Below are positions 44,759 through 53,490 of a DNA stretch of 59,781 nucleotides, piece after piece. Source of the stretch: Magnetococcales bacterium (GTDB lineage: Bacteria > Pseudomonadota > Magnetococcia > Magnetococcales > JADFYX01); the NCBI GenBank assembly GCA_015232365.1, contig JADFZU010000012.1:1-59781 (forward strand), read 5' to 3'. The notes under the pieces were generated by a model, which was given only the letters and a program-made list of their open reading frames with translations, was not told the origin of the DNA and searched no databases. How positions within the stretch are numbered: position 1 is the stretch's first letter; each line of letters starts with the position of its first letter. A program made the position numbers and the translations under genes.

Positions 44759-45019
44759 CTAGTGCACCAAGTCATCACTGTTGTTGGCTTCAACCATTAA
44801 CAGCACCCTGGTCTGAACAAAATTTGGATCATAGTTAGCCATATCACAAACCATTTTGAAATGTTGCCCACCATCACGAAACCAACGTATAGCCCTCTCT
44901 CTTTCAACAGGGTCTCGATGGGTAAGTGCATCATTCAAGGCTGTCTCCAACACCGCAGACCACAGCATCTTCTCTGGTGCATAACTGCAGTTTGACCAGG
45001 CGTTTCTTAAATCAGACAT
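44759..45019 (-). CDS. Small hypothetical protein
   Basis: An 86-residue acidic soluble protein without a recognised domain. It has WSAVLETALNDAL near 20, ERERAIRWFRDGGQHFKMVC near 40 and YDPNFVQTRVL near 65. This pattern of short helices recalls small uncharacterised proteins in proteobacteria, but no family can be named. The ATG at 45019 gives MSDLRNAW; a GTG-free longer reading from 45049 is possible but has no better RBS. Confidence 0.5.
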   Translation of the reverse strand: MSDLRNAWSNCSYAPEKMLWSAVLETALNDALTHRDPVERERAIRWFRDGGQHFKMVCDMANYDPNFVQTRVLLMVEANNSDDLVH

Positions 45020-45177
45020 TTTTTTCCCCAATAAATTAACCAGAACCACTATCTATAGTTGTATGCTACAATTCTAGATTAGGTAGTTGAATACTACTGA
45101 CCAATATTACCAATAGCACACTAAAAGCAATATGTGGGCCAAACACATGGAATTATAGGTATATTTTTGGATATAAG

Positions 45178-47292
45178 ATGAGTATGAAAGAGAAATTAAT
45201 CCGCTTGTTTGTTAGGCTGAGGTTTAGGATTCGCTGCCATGGCTACAGCACTCTGAGCAACGATGCAACAGGATGTTTGGTGATTTGTAACCATCAAGCT
45301 AGTATAGACCTTCTGGTTTTAGCTACTATATTACCGGAAAAAAGTTGGTTTATTGTTTCAAAACAGATGTTCCCATCCCGCTTTATCAGGTGGTGTTTAT
45401 CCTGGGTCAATTTTATTGATGTCGATAGTTTGCTAGATCAAGACTGGAAACCGCTAACCAGCCATCTTCAGCACGGTGGCATAGCAGCCTTTTTCCCTGA
45501 ACTAACCCCATCTAGCGACGGCTCATTTGCAAAAATGAATGAAGCACCTCTGCACTCGGTGCAACAAGCTGCTGCGGTTGTGGTTGCTGTCTATTTAAGC
45601 GGTAGTCAATACCACCAAAGCTCTTCTCGTGAACCGTCACTGCCCAGAACAGCTTTTCCCAAGATCAGCTTGACCATACTGCCTCCAGAAAAAGCCGGTA
45701 AAATATTTTATGACCTTCTCTCTTTAGCTTTGGTAAGCCATTTTAAGGGGCATGGAAGTTTGTGGGGAGCGTTGTGTAGAGTATCTAGAATCTATGGACA
45801 CTCTCGAGTAGTGGTTACCGACTCCACTGGAGCAAGCCTGACCTATAGGCAAATTTTTGTTCGCTCGTTAATTTTGGGCAGCATTATTGCCAAACGGAGC
45901 AAAGAAAAAGAGTTGATTGGTCTGTTGTTACCAACATCGGCTGGTGGTTTAATAACTTTTTTTGCTTTGCAAGCTTATGGTCGCACTCCTGCCATGCTAA
46001 ATTTTACCAGCGGGGATAAATCGTTATTAAGTGCCTGCAAAACTGGTGGAATTAAAACTATTTTAACCTCTAAATTATTTATTAAAAAAGCTGGACTAAG
46101 CCCAATGATAGATAAATTGGGCTATGGAGTTACCGTTCTATTTCTAGAAGACCTGCGCCAAGAAGTTGGTCTGAGCCAAAAAATCCTGGGGTTGATGGCC
46201 TCTTTCTGGCCGGAATCAAGGCTCTCTGCCGTTGCTGCCAAAGCTGAGGATAGAGCAGTTGTTCTATTTACCTCTGGCTCAGAAGGCGAGCCAAAGGGAG
46301 TGGCTCTATCCTTTGAAAATATACTCTGTAATTTACAACAGATCAGATCAAGAATTGCTCTAAACAGCGATGATATATTTTTCAATGTTCTACCCCAGTT
46401 CCATGCTTTTGGTTTGACAGTTGGTACTTTGGCACCACTTTTAGCTGGAGTTCGTGCACACTATCATCCATCACCACTGGATTACAAAAAAATCCCTGAG
46501 ATTGCCTATCAGATAAAAGCGACAATTCTGGCCGGAACCAACACCTTTCTCTCCGGTTATGGCCGCAGTGCAAATCCATATGATTTTCACACTATACGCC
46601 TGGTTGTAGCTGGTGCTGAAGCCTTACGGGAAGAGACTAGGATGTTGTGGATGGAAAAATTTGGCATCCGTATTTTTCAAGGTTATGGAGCTACAGAAGC
46701 CAGCCCGGTAATTGCAGTCAACAGTGCCGCTTTCAATAAAGCAAAAACCGTAGGTCGCTTTCTACCTGGGATTGAATATAGATTGCTAAAGGTACCTGGC
46801 ATCCAAGATGGGGGGCGACTTTTGCTAAAGGGGGTAAATATAATGCAAGGGTATTTGCAACCTGGAGTTGGTGGTAAAGCTGAAATGCCCGAGACAGAAC
46901 TTGGCCCTGGTTGGTACGACAGCGGTGATGTAGTAGTTGTTGATGAACTTGGATATATCACTATTGTTGGACGGGTAAAGCGGTTTGCAAAAATAGGTGG
47001 CGAGATGATCTCTTTGGCTATGGTTGAAACCTGTGCCGCAACTGTTTGGCCAGATCATCAACATGCGGTAGTTGCTATGCCTGATACTAGAAAAGGTGAG
47101 TGCCTGTATTTAGCCACTACCAAGCATGAGGCAAACCGCAACGACCTGCTAAAACATTTAAAAGAGAGTGGTTTTAGCACCATCTACCTGCCATCTCATA
47201 TTATTCAGGTAGAGGAGATTGCTGTAAATGGTAGTGGTAAAACAGACTATTCTAAAGTTACGGCTCAGATTGTCGCACTAAAACAGACCTAA
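45178..47292 (+). CDS. aas: Aas-like acyltransferase/acyl-ACP synthetase
   Basis: A 704-residue bifunctional protein (E. coli Aas is 719). The N-terminal acyltransferase part (about 1-185) has the HxxxxD box CNHQASIDLLV near 40 and ends with the typical LTILPPEKAG. The FPEG(R/T) motif reads FFPELTPSSDGS, so the usual glycine is missing. The C-terminal AMP-binding part (about 210-700) has FTSGSEGEPKGVALSFENI near 370, YGATEASPVIAVN near 505, WYDSGDVVVVDELGYITIVG near 582 and the catalytic Lys region NGSGKTDYSKV near 690. It should re-acylate lysophospholipids in the inner membrane. The altered motif may affect the first activity. Confidence 0.88.
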   Translation: MSMKEKLIRLFVRLRFRIRCHGYSTLSNDATGCLVICNHQASIDLLVLATILPEKSWFIVSKQMFPSRFIRWCLSWVNFIDVDSLLDQDWKPLTSHLQHGGIAAFFPELTPSSDGSFAKMNEAPLHSVQQAAAVVVAVYLSGSQYHQSSSREPSLPRTAFPKISLTILPPEKAGKIFYDLLSLALVSHFKGHGSLWGALCRVSRIYGHSRVVVTDSTGASLTYRQIFVRSLILGSIIAKRSKEKELIGLLLPTSAGGLITFFALQAYGRTPAMLNFTSGDKSLLSACKTGGIKTILTSKLFIKKAGLSPMIDKLGYGVTVLFLEDLRQEVGLSQKILGLMASFWPESRLSAVAAKAEDRAVVLFTSGSEGEPKGVALSFENILCNLQQIRSRIALNSDDIFFNVLPQFHAFGLTVGTLAPLLAGVRAHYHPSPLDYKKIPEIAYQIKATILAGTNTFLSGYGRSANPYDFHTIRLVVAGAEALREETRMLWMEKFGIRIFQGYGATEASPVIAVNSAAFNKAKTVGRFLPGIEYRLLKVPGIQDGGRLLLKGVNIMQGYLQPGVGGKAEMPETELGPGWYDSGDVVVVDELGYITIVGRVKRFAKIGGEMISLAMVETCAATVWPDHQHAVVAMPDTRKGECLYLATTKHEANRNDLLKHLKESGFSTIYLPSHIIQVEEIAVNGSGKTDYSKVTAQIVALKQT

Positions 47293-47341
47293 AACCGGCT
47301 GGTGGCAGTGGCTACGACAAACTGCCGTTATTAGAGGAAAA

Positions 47342-48601
47342 CTATGCCACCAACTCCAGCTTGGGTTTTTTGTTGATCTGTTTATTGCTTGGTAGCCCCA
47401 TATCTTTACGTCTGGTTTTCAGAAGTTTTTTTAGTTGTTTACGAAAAGCCTTCTCTCCACCGGCCTCTTTCATTGTTTTTGGGTTTAAAAAGACCATCTC
47501 GCCACTACGGTTGATAAGCATTCCACCCAAGCCGGTATTTTTAATTCGGTTGTCATTATTTACCAAACGAATTCCGGGTAGCTGTTTGGCTAACTCTTGA
47601 TCAACTTGGGTGTTGTTATTGGGTTTATGGCCATGAACAACACTGTTAATGCCTAAGCTTTGCAATCTTGAGGCGATCTCTTGACCTTGATTGATTTTAG
47701 AGTTTTTCGCCCTTTTTTCATAATAATATTTTGGTTTACGCAGATCACCAATAATATCCATACCATGTTGTTCACAGTAGAGAGGTCTGTTTTTAGAGTA
47801 AAACACCTGGCGTAAACGTTTTGAGAATGCTGAAAGAGCCAACTCTTCTCTCTTCATTTGCAAAAGAATATTGACTAAGCTCAAGTTAGGGTAACCATGG
47901 ACAAACAGGTTATCTGATGTGATATGGATAATTTCCTGGTTGCGAATGAAATCAAGGTCATCATCACTGAGTTTTGTGGTTATACCATCATCTGCCATCT
48001 TTAATATCGAGAGTTCATGATTGCCATTAAGCAGAACTACCGGACACTGTTTTGGGGCGGTCTCTTTGAGGCTTTTGAAAAATTCAACCGCTTTATGGCT
48101 TGGTCTCCATTTGTTCAACCAATCTCCAGTATGGACCACCTCCAGGCAGGGAACCTCTTGATACCAGTTGCCATCTATATCGCAAAGACCAGTTAACCAT
48201 AGTGCATAGATTGTTGTATCAATATCGTTATCGGTATCAGAGATAACCAGACTCCACTCCGGCAGAGGTTTCGATTTTGGCTTAACTATTTTCGGAACCT
48301 CTACTGCAACAGGCTCAGCTTTCCGAACCTCTACTGCAACAGGCTTAGCTTTCGGAACCACTACTGCAACAAGCTCAGCTTTCGGAACCTCTACTACAAC
48401 TGGCTTAGCTTTCGGAACATCTACTGCAACTGGCTTAGCTTTCACCTTTCTGACTTCTGAAAAAACCGGATGGGATACACGGGATTGATACTGCTGTATA
48501 GTTGTTTGAATACCTCTATTGATCTTTGTCCAGACAGATTGAACCAATGGCTTAGGTTCTCTAGCTCTGCTAGCAAGGTAGTGCATGTATGTGACGGTCA
48601 T
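47342..48601 (-). CDS. Metallophosphoesterase with KP-rich repeat linker (paralogue 1)
   Basis: A 419-residue protein. Residues about 50-110 consist of about five to six ten-residue units of the type VAVEVPKAKP, giving a charged, extended linker. The phosphatase domain (about 112-390) has a changed first motif, VISDTDNDIDTTI (D-x-D instead of D-x-H), followed by [31 protein letters not shown] and VVHGHKPN. Thus GD, GNHE and GH are retained. The N-terminus (1-45) lacks a clear signal peptide. RBS GGAG. It is divergent from its paralogue at 48826-49737; about 225 bp separates them. Substrate unknown. Confidence 0.8.
   Translation of the reverse strand: MTVTYMHYLASRAREPKPLVQSVWTKINRGIQTTIQQYQSRVSHPVFSEVRKVKAKPVAVDVPKAKPVVVEVPKAELVAVVVPKAKPVAVEVRKAEPVAVEVPKIVKPKSKPLPEWSLVISDTDNDIDTTIYALWLTGLCDIDGNWYQEVPCLEVVHTGDWLNKWRPSHKAVEFFKSLKETAPKQCPVVLLNGNHELSILKMADDGITTKLSDDDLDFIRNQEIIHITSDNLFVHGYPNLSLVNILLQMKREELALSAFSKRLRQVFYSKNRPLYCEQHGMDIIGDLRKPKYYYEKRAKNSKINQGQEIASRLQSLGINSVVHGHKPNNNTQVDQELAKQLPGIRLVNNDNRIKNTGLGGMLINRSGEMVFLNPKTMKEAGGEKAFRKQLKKLLKTRRKDMGLPSNKQINKKPKLELVA
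48294..48444 (-). repeat. 30-bp in-frame tandem repeat
   Basis: About five imperfect 30-bp units encode the ten-residue K-P-V-A-V-E-V-P-K-A pattern. They vary at a few positions (for example GTAGTAGAGG against GCAGTAGAGG), so the array is not very recent. They lie inside the coding sequence and keep frame. Confidence 0.85.
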
Positions 48602-48825
48602 CTCTCTTCTCCATCTTGGATAAATCTGTCAAGAAAAACGTCAAACATTCCAATATTCGTACCAGTCTTTGGCACTTTTCCATGGATAGTATTGGTATTT
48701 TCTTGTTGATTTTGCTAACATTATGATTTGTTTATCCAGTTTGTTCTGCAAACCCTGTGCCTGACACTGGCTAGGGTGTAAAATACCCAGTTGTAATTAA
48801 CAAAATACTAACAATAAGGTTTTTG

Positions 48826-49737
48826 ATGAGTTCCTGGTTCACAGTTGTATTATCTGATACCGATAATGATATTAAATCCATTCAATACTCCCTCTGGATT
48901 CTGGGCTTGTTAAACAAAGGTGGGAAGTGGAGAGATGGAGTGAAAAATTTCCGGCTGGTACATACCGGAGACTGGCTGAACAAAGCCAACCCCAGCCGTG
49001 AAGTGATATCCTTTCTTGACCGGCTAAAGAGCACAATTCCTGAAAACTCTGAGATGTTTATTTTAAATGGCAATCATGAAGTAGAAATTTTACAAAGATC
49101 GGAGCATAGCAACAGTTTAGGGCTTAGCAAAAATGAACTGAACTTCATCCGTAATCAGGATATTATGCATGTCTGCAGCAACAATCTTTTTGTTCACGGC
49201 TATCCCACATTTGAACTTTTACGGCTATTATCTGACGTAAAAGAAGAGTCAGGCTGTATGAACGATTTTAACGACCGGTTTCGCAAAGCCTTTTATGATG
49301 GTAAGTATGCCCTGTTTCGCGAGAAAGAGGGGATGGCTATACTTGGCGATATTCGTCAGGCCCAGGCCTATTACCGCTCAAAAGACGGTGATGGAGAGAC
49401 CCAAGGTAGAAAAATCAGCCGGATGTTGGAAAAATTGGGGATTGATACTGTGATCCATGGCCACCGACCCAATATGATGGTACAGCAAGATTTTGAGTTT
49501 AAGTTAGAGGTTCCCGGTATCCGCTTCATCAATAATGATAATAAAGCCAGGCTATCAAAACTGGGAGCCACAATTGTTAAAGGTAACGATTGGGTAAGAT
49601 TTGTGAATTTGCGTGAGATGTATTGGGCTGGTGGTGAGAAGAGCTATCGCAAACTCATGAAAAAGATTCTTAAAACAAGAAAAAAAGATTTAATACCAAA
49701 AGAACAACAGCTTGATGACGCTCTTTGCAAACAATAA
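48826..49737 (+). CDS. Metallophosphoesterase with D-x-D first motif (paralogue 2)
   Basis: A 303-residue paralogue of the phosphatase domain encoded at 47342-48601, without the N-terminal repeat linker. Motifs are [49 protein letters not shown] and VIHGHRPN, in the same order and with the same D-x-D in place of D-x-H. An AAGG lies 9 bases before the ATG at 48826; a TTG three bases earlier is the other in-frame candidate. Its 3' end approaches uvrB, which begins 2 bp after it, so the two may be transcribed together. Soluble, cytoplasmic. Substrate unknown. Confidence 0.8.
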   Translation: MSSWFTVVLSDTDNDIKSIQYSLWILGLLNKGGKWRDGVKNFRLVHTGDWLNKANPSREVISFLDRLKSTIPENSEMFILNGNHEVEILQRSEHSNSLGLSKNELNFIRNQDIMHVCSNNLFVHGYPTFELLRLLSDVKEESGCMNDFNDRFRKAFYDGKYALFREKEGMAILGDIRQAQAYYRSKDGDGETQGRKISRMLEKLGIDTVIHGHRPNMMVQQDFEFKLEVPGIRFINNDNKARLSKLGATIVKGNDWVRFVNLREMYWAGGEKSYRKLMKKILKTRKKDLIPKEQQLDDALCKQ

Positions 49738-49739
49738 AA

Positions 49740-51761
49740 ATGAGCAGTTCAAACTCACCTTTTAAGCTAGTTTCCAATTATCAGCCCCAAGGGGATCAGC
49801 CAAAGGCCATTAAAAGTCTTCTATCAGGTCTTGACAACAACAAACGGGATCAGGTTCTTCTAGGAGTTACCGGCTCTGGCAAAACCTTCACAATGGCCAA
49901 CATTATTCGTGACAGTGGCAGACCTGCACTGATTTTGGCCCACAACAAAACCTTGGCTGGGCAGTTATATAGTGAGATGCAAGGTTTTTTTCCTGATAAC
50001 GCTGTCGAATATTTTGTCTCCTATTACGACTACTACCAACCAGAAGCCTACGTTCCCCGTACCGACACCTTTATTGAAAAAGATTCATCAATCAATGAAC
50101 AGATTGACCGAATGCGGCACTCGGCTACCCGTTCGCTACTTTGTCGCAAAGATGTGATTATTGTCAGCTCAGTATCTTGCATATACGGTATTGGCTCCCC
50201 TGACTCCTATCAAAAAATGTCTTTAGAGATATATGTTGGACAAGAGATTGATCAACGGGTTCTGCTTGCCAAGTTGGTGGAGATTCAGTTTAAACGCAAT
50301 GATATTGACTTCCAGCGTGGAACCTTTAGGGTTCGCGGCGACACAATTGAGGTATTTCCTCCCCATGAAGAGGAGCAGGCGATACGAATTGAGATGTTTG
50401 GCGATGTTATTGACCGAATGGGGTTTGTCGATCCCTTGACAGGCCGAAGTGGAGCCAAGCTGGAGCGGATGAACTTTTTCCCTGCCAGCCACTACGCCAC
50501 CAAAAGGGCAGTACTTTTACGGGCGATGGATAAGATTAAAGCTGAACTTTCGCAACGTGTTGACTGGTTTCGTGATGAGTCTCTACATGTGGAGGCACAA
50601 CGGATTGAAGGACGAACCCTGTTTGATCTGGAGATGATTCAGGAGGTTGGCTACTGTACCGGAATTGAGAATTATAGCCGTTATTTAACCAACCGCAAGG
50701 CTGGAGAGCCTCCACCAACCTTGATGGAGTATCTACCTGAAAATGCTCTTCTGTTTATTGACGAGAGCCATGTTACCACTCCGCAAATAGGCGGGATGTA
50801 CAAAGGTGACAGATCCCGCAAATCCACACTGGTAGAGTATGGGTTTCGTCTACCGTCGGCTATGGATAACCGACCTTTGACCATGGATGAGTTTGATGCT
50901 TTGCGTCCAGATACAATTTATGTCTCAGCTACGCCTGCTGATAGAGAGATTGAACGTAGCAAAGGACTGGTAGTAGAGCAGATTGTCCGGCCAACCGGCC
51001 TTTTGGAGCCTGAAGTACTGATAAGACCGGTAGAAAATCAGGTTGATGATCTTTTAGCAGAGATCAGGCAAGTAACAGCTAAAGGTTTCCGGGTTTTGGT
51101 GACCACCCTTACCAAGCGGATGGCAGAAGACCTTACCGACTATTTGGAGAATCTTGGCGTTGCAGTAAGATATCTCCACTCTGATATCGATACCTTGGAG
51201 CGGTTGGAGATTATCAGGAATCTCCGCATTGGTACATTCAATGTTTTAATTGGTATAAACCTGCTTAGAGAGGGGTTGGACATTCCTGAGGTTGGACTGG
51301 TTGCCATACTTGACGCAGACAAAGAGGGTTTTTTACGCTCTAAAACCTCCCTGATTCAAACTATTGGCCGGGCTGCTAGAAATAGTGAAGGGTTTGTTAT
51401 TCTCTACGCCGATAAAATGACCGGCTCTATGCAGGGGGCTATCTCTGAGACTGAACGGCGTAGAGCTATTCAACTTGCTTATAACTTAGAACACGGAATT
51501 ATACCTAAATCAGTCTCCACACCCCTTCCAAACTTCCCCGGCATGGAAGTCGTTGAAAGTCATGACAACTCCAGCGACGTACAGCGTGTGGCAGAAGATA
51601 GGATTAGTTATAGTGCCTCCAATAGCAGTTATGATCTATCTAAAGAGATTAAGCAGTTGGAGAAAAAGATGCGGGAGGCAGCAAAACGGATGGAGTTTGA
51701 GTTGGCAGCCACCTACCGGGATCGACTCCAACAATTGGAAAAAACAGATCTAATGATGTAG
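49740..51761 (+). CDS. uvrB: Excinuclease ABC subunit B (UvrB)
   Basis: UvrB, the helicase-like damage-verification subunit of nucleotide excision repair. At 673 residues it equals the E. coli protein. Walker [16 protein letters not shown] near 43, [12 protein letters not shown] near 92 (the damage-contacting beta-hairpin region), the DEAD-type [10 protein letters not shown] near 338, [13 protein letters not shown] near 515 and QTIGRAARN near 542 are all present. The C-terminal UvrC-binding domain (about 632-665) has [21 protein letters not shown] chose the ATG at 49740 because it gives the family length; an upstream TTG overlaps the previous gene. No strong RBS is visible, which fits coupling to the gene before it. 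Confidence 0.97.
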   Translation: MSSSNSPFKLVSNYQPQGDQPKAIKSLLSGLDNNKRDQVLLGVTGSGKTFTMANIIRDSGRPALILAHNKTLAGQLYSEMQGFFPDNAVEYFVSYYDYYQPEAYVPRTDTFIEKDSSINEQIDRMRHSATRSLLCRKDVIIVSSVSCIYGIGSPDSYQKMSLEIYVGQEIDQRVLLAKLVEIQFKRNDIDFQRGTFRVRGDTIEVFPPHEEEQAIRIEMFGDVIDRMGFVDPLTGRSGAKLERMNFFPASHYATKRAVLLRAMDKIKAELSQRVDWFRDESLHVEAQRIEGRTLFDLEMIQEVGYCTGIENYSRYLTNRKAGEPPPTLMEYLPENALLFIDESHVTTPQIGGMYKGDRSRKSTLVEYGFRLPSAMDNRPLTMDEFDALRPDTIYVSATPADREIERSKGLVVEQIVRPTGLLEPEVLIRPVENQVDDLLAEIRQVTAKGFRVLVTTLTKRMAEDLTDYLENLGVAVRYLHSDIDTLERLEIIRNLRIGTFNVLIGINLLREGLDIPEVGLVAILDADKEGFLRSKTSLIQTIGRAARNSEGFVILYADKMTGSMQGAISETERRRAIQLAYNLEHGIIPKSVSTPLPNFPGMEVVESHDNSSDVQRVAEDRISYSASNSSYDLSKEIKQLEKKMREAAKRMEFELAATYRDRLQQLEKTDLMM

Positions 51762-52108
51762 CTAGACAGCATGTTGCACGAACAGTACCCGTTATGCTGA
51801 CCAGGCCACATCGGCACTGCGTTGCCTGGATCACCATCTGGGCATAATTGGTGCGATATTCGGAATAACCTGATGCAGCCAAGAAAAACTCCTTTATTGG
51901 CAATAAGATTGCACAAAAAACTGCTGGTTTACTGTTTTTCCTGGTGGAGAGAATATAAAATGTTTATTCGGCTGGGCCTCTTTAGGGGGGGAGGGGATAG
52001 AGACCCAGCCGCACGAGAACAGGCTGGAGATGAGGTGTTAAATGCCTGCCCCGTTGTACTTTATGACATCAGCTAGACAAAATGGTTCATTTAATGGGAT
52101 GATGAACG
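51762..52108. other. Unassigned gap after uvrB
   Basis: A 347-bp gap. It has an unusually G-rich stretch near 51983 (TTAGGGGGGGAGGGG) and a plus-strand open frame from 51873 to 52076 (67 codons from ATG) without an RBS. I cannot support a gene here. The base composition differs from other gaps, so a degraded element is possible. Confidence 0.4.
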
Positions 52109-53242
52109 ATGAATCTTCCGCCAATATATCTCCTCCATTCTGCTGACTATGAGCTGTATCTGGGTGGGAGTTACCTCTCTGAGCACGAACTGCTAATTAC
52201 TCCCACCGATGAGCTTTTAAACATTTACGACTCCATGGATGTCTCTACTACTCTATTTGTTGATGTTGCCTGTTTGTGGCGATATAGGGAGCTAGGGCTG
52301 GATCAGTTTCCTGATGAGGTTGATAGACAGTTACAAAGGGCAGTCGATCGTGGTCATGATGTGCAAGCCCATATTCATCCCCACTGGAGTGAAACCAGGT
52401 TTAAGGGGGGAAACTTTTTTTTCGATGCAAAAAAATACCTTCTTGGAACTCTTGATAACGACCCTGAAAAATGTGCCAAACTTACCAAGGAGTTTCTAAA
52501 ACGAGCAAAAGATAGTCTGACCAATTTGCTTTGTGAGGTCGACCCAGATTATAGATGCCTTGCATTTCGTGCTGGAGGTTATGGTCTCCAGCCACTTGAG
52601 GGTATGATTTTTGATATGCTGGCTGAAGTTGGTTATAAAATTGACTCATCTATCATCCCTGGTGCTCATTTCAAATCAACAATGCAACAGGTAGATTTTC
52701 GAGGAGTGCCAAAAAGAGCCAACTATTGGCTTGATGGTGAGAACGGTTTAGCGGCTTCAGCCAGGGATGGGGCAGGGGTCTTTGAGATTCCCATAGCTTC
52801 ATTTTCACCTTCTGGTTGGAGAAAGGGTTATATCAACACTCCCGACGCTATCGGGCGAGGCTGGCAGATTTTGTTGGGCAAGGATAAAAAAATGTTGGCA
52901 CGTGGCCGTCCCTGCACTGTACCAGAGGCCACTATTGAGGCAAGCCGTTTAAAACTTGCATATTGGGCCATGGATGCTAGGCTCAGAACAAATTTTCACC
53001 GCTTGGAGTTAGGAAGAGACCACCGACTTATGCTCCACTGCGTAAAAAATTACCTACAGCCTTTTGTACACAGTTCAAAACCAATTTTTTTCTCTCTTAA
53101 CTGTCATCCAAAAGGTCTGGAAAAGAGCTATTTAAAAGCCCTCAGCCGTTTTCATAACAGCCTTGGCTCTATCTATGGCGACAGGATTAAAACAATAACT
53201 TTTCAAGAAGCCTGGAAGATTATTAAAAGCACCACCTGGTAA
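52109..53242 (+). CDS. Polysaccharide-deacetylase-like (NodB-fold) protein
   Basis: A 377-residue soluble protein. Motifs that fit the NodB fold are ATPTDELL-like PTDELLNIYD near 35, TLFVDVACLWRY near 48, DVQAHIHPHWSETRF near 86 (HxxxH metal-type site) and AFRAGGYGLQPLEGMIFDML near 150. The end of the domain has FSLNCHPKGLEKSYLK near 330. Such proteins occur in surface-polysaccharide loci and may remove acetyl groups or bind glycans. The start is the ATG at 52109. It is followed by copy E of the palindrome. Substrate not determinable. Confidence 0.65.
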   Translation: MNLPPIYLLHSADYELYLGGSYLSEHELLITPTDELLNIYDSMDVSTTLFVDVACLWRYRELGLDQFPDEVDRQLQRAVDRGHDVQAHIHPHWSETRFKGGNFFFDAKKYLLGTLDNDPEKCAKLTKEFLKRAKDSLTNLLCEVDPDYRCLAFRAGGYGLQPLEGMIFDMLAEVGYKIDSSIIPGAHFKSTMQQVDFRGVPKRANYWLDGENGLAASARDGAGVFEIPIASFSPSGWRKGYINTPDAIGRGWQILLGKDKKMLARGRPCTVPEATIEASRLKLAYWAMDARLRTNFHRLELGRDHRLMLHCVKNYLQPFVHSSKPIFFSLNCHPKGLEKSYLKALSRFHNSLGSIYGDRIKTITFQEAWKIIKSTTW

Positions 53243-53334
53243 AAAAACTATCACCATCCCATTAATCGATCTTGCAAGCTCTCTGCACAGAAACAGAAAT
53301 GGTATTGCGTTCACCATCTTGGAAGTTTATCTTT

Positions 53335-53455
53335 TTATTCTAGATTTGGCAGTTTGGCGTGTATTGATTAGTGCAACATATTGGTTTGTCTGATTCACCT
53401 AGTGAATAAAAAGGTTGTGCCGGTAACGTGCGAACAATTGCAGGACCTAGGTTTA
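53335..53455 (+). repeat. Interspersed palindromic repeat, copy E
   Basis: A full copy of about 120 bp: TTCTAGATTTGGCAGTTTGG at the left and GTGCGAACAATTGCAGG followed by ACCTAGGTTTA at the right. The apex carries a small inversion-like variation, GATTCACCTAGTGAATA, an extra short palindrome. It lies between a plus-strand gene end and the ETF-QO start. Confidence 0.8.
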
Positions 53456-53490
53456 TTGGTAATATCAAACCCTCATTGAGTTGACATTTA

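Noticed and set aside
48294-48444. Regular 30-bp repeats that could suggest a CRISPR array
   Set aside because: The units are contiguous without unique spacers, keep reading frame and encode a ten-residue Pro/Lys-rich linker inside a phosphatase gene.
51822-52076. Plus-strand open frame after uvrB as a gene
   Set aside because: No RBS, no recognisable domain, and the ATG-initiated part is only 67 codons; left as an unassigned gap.
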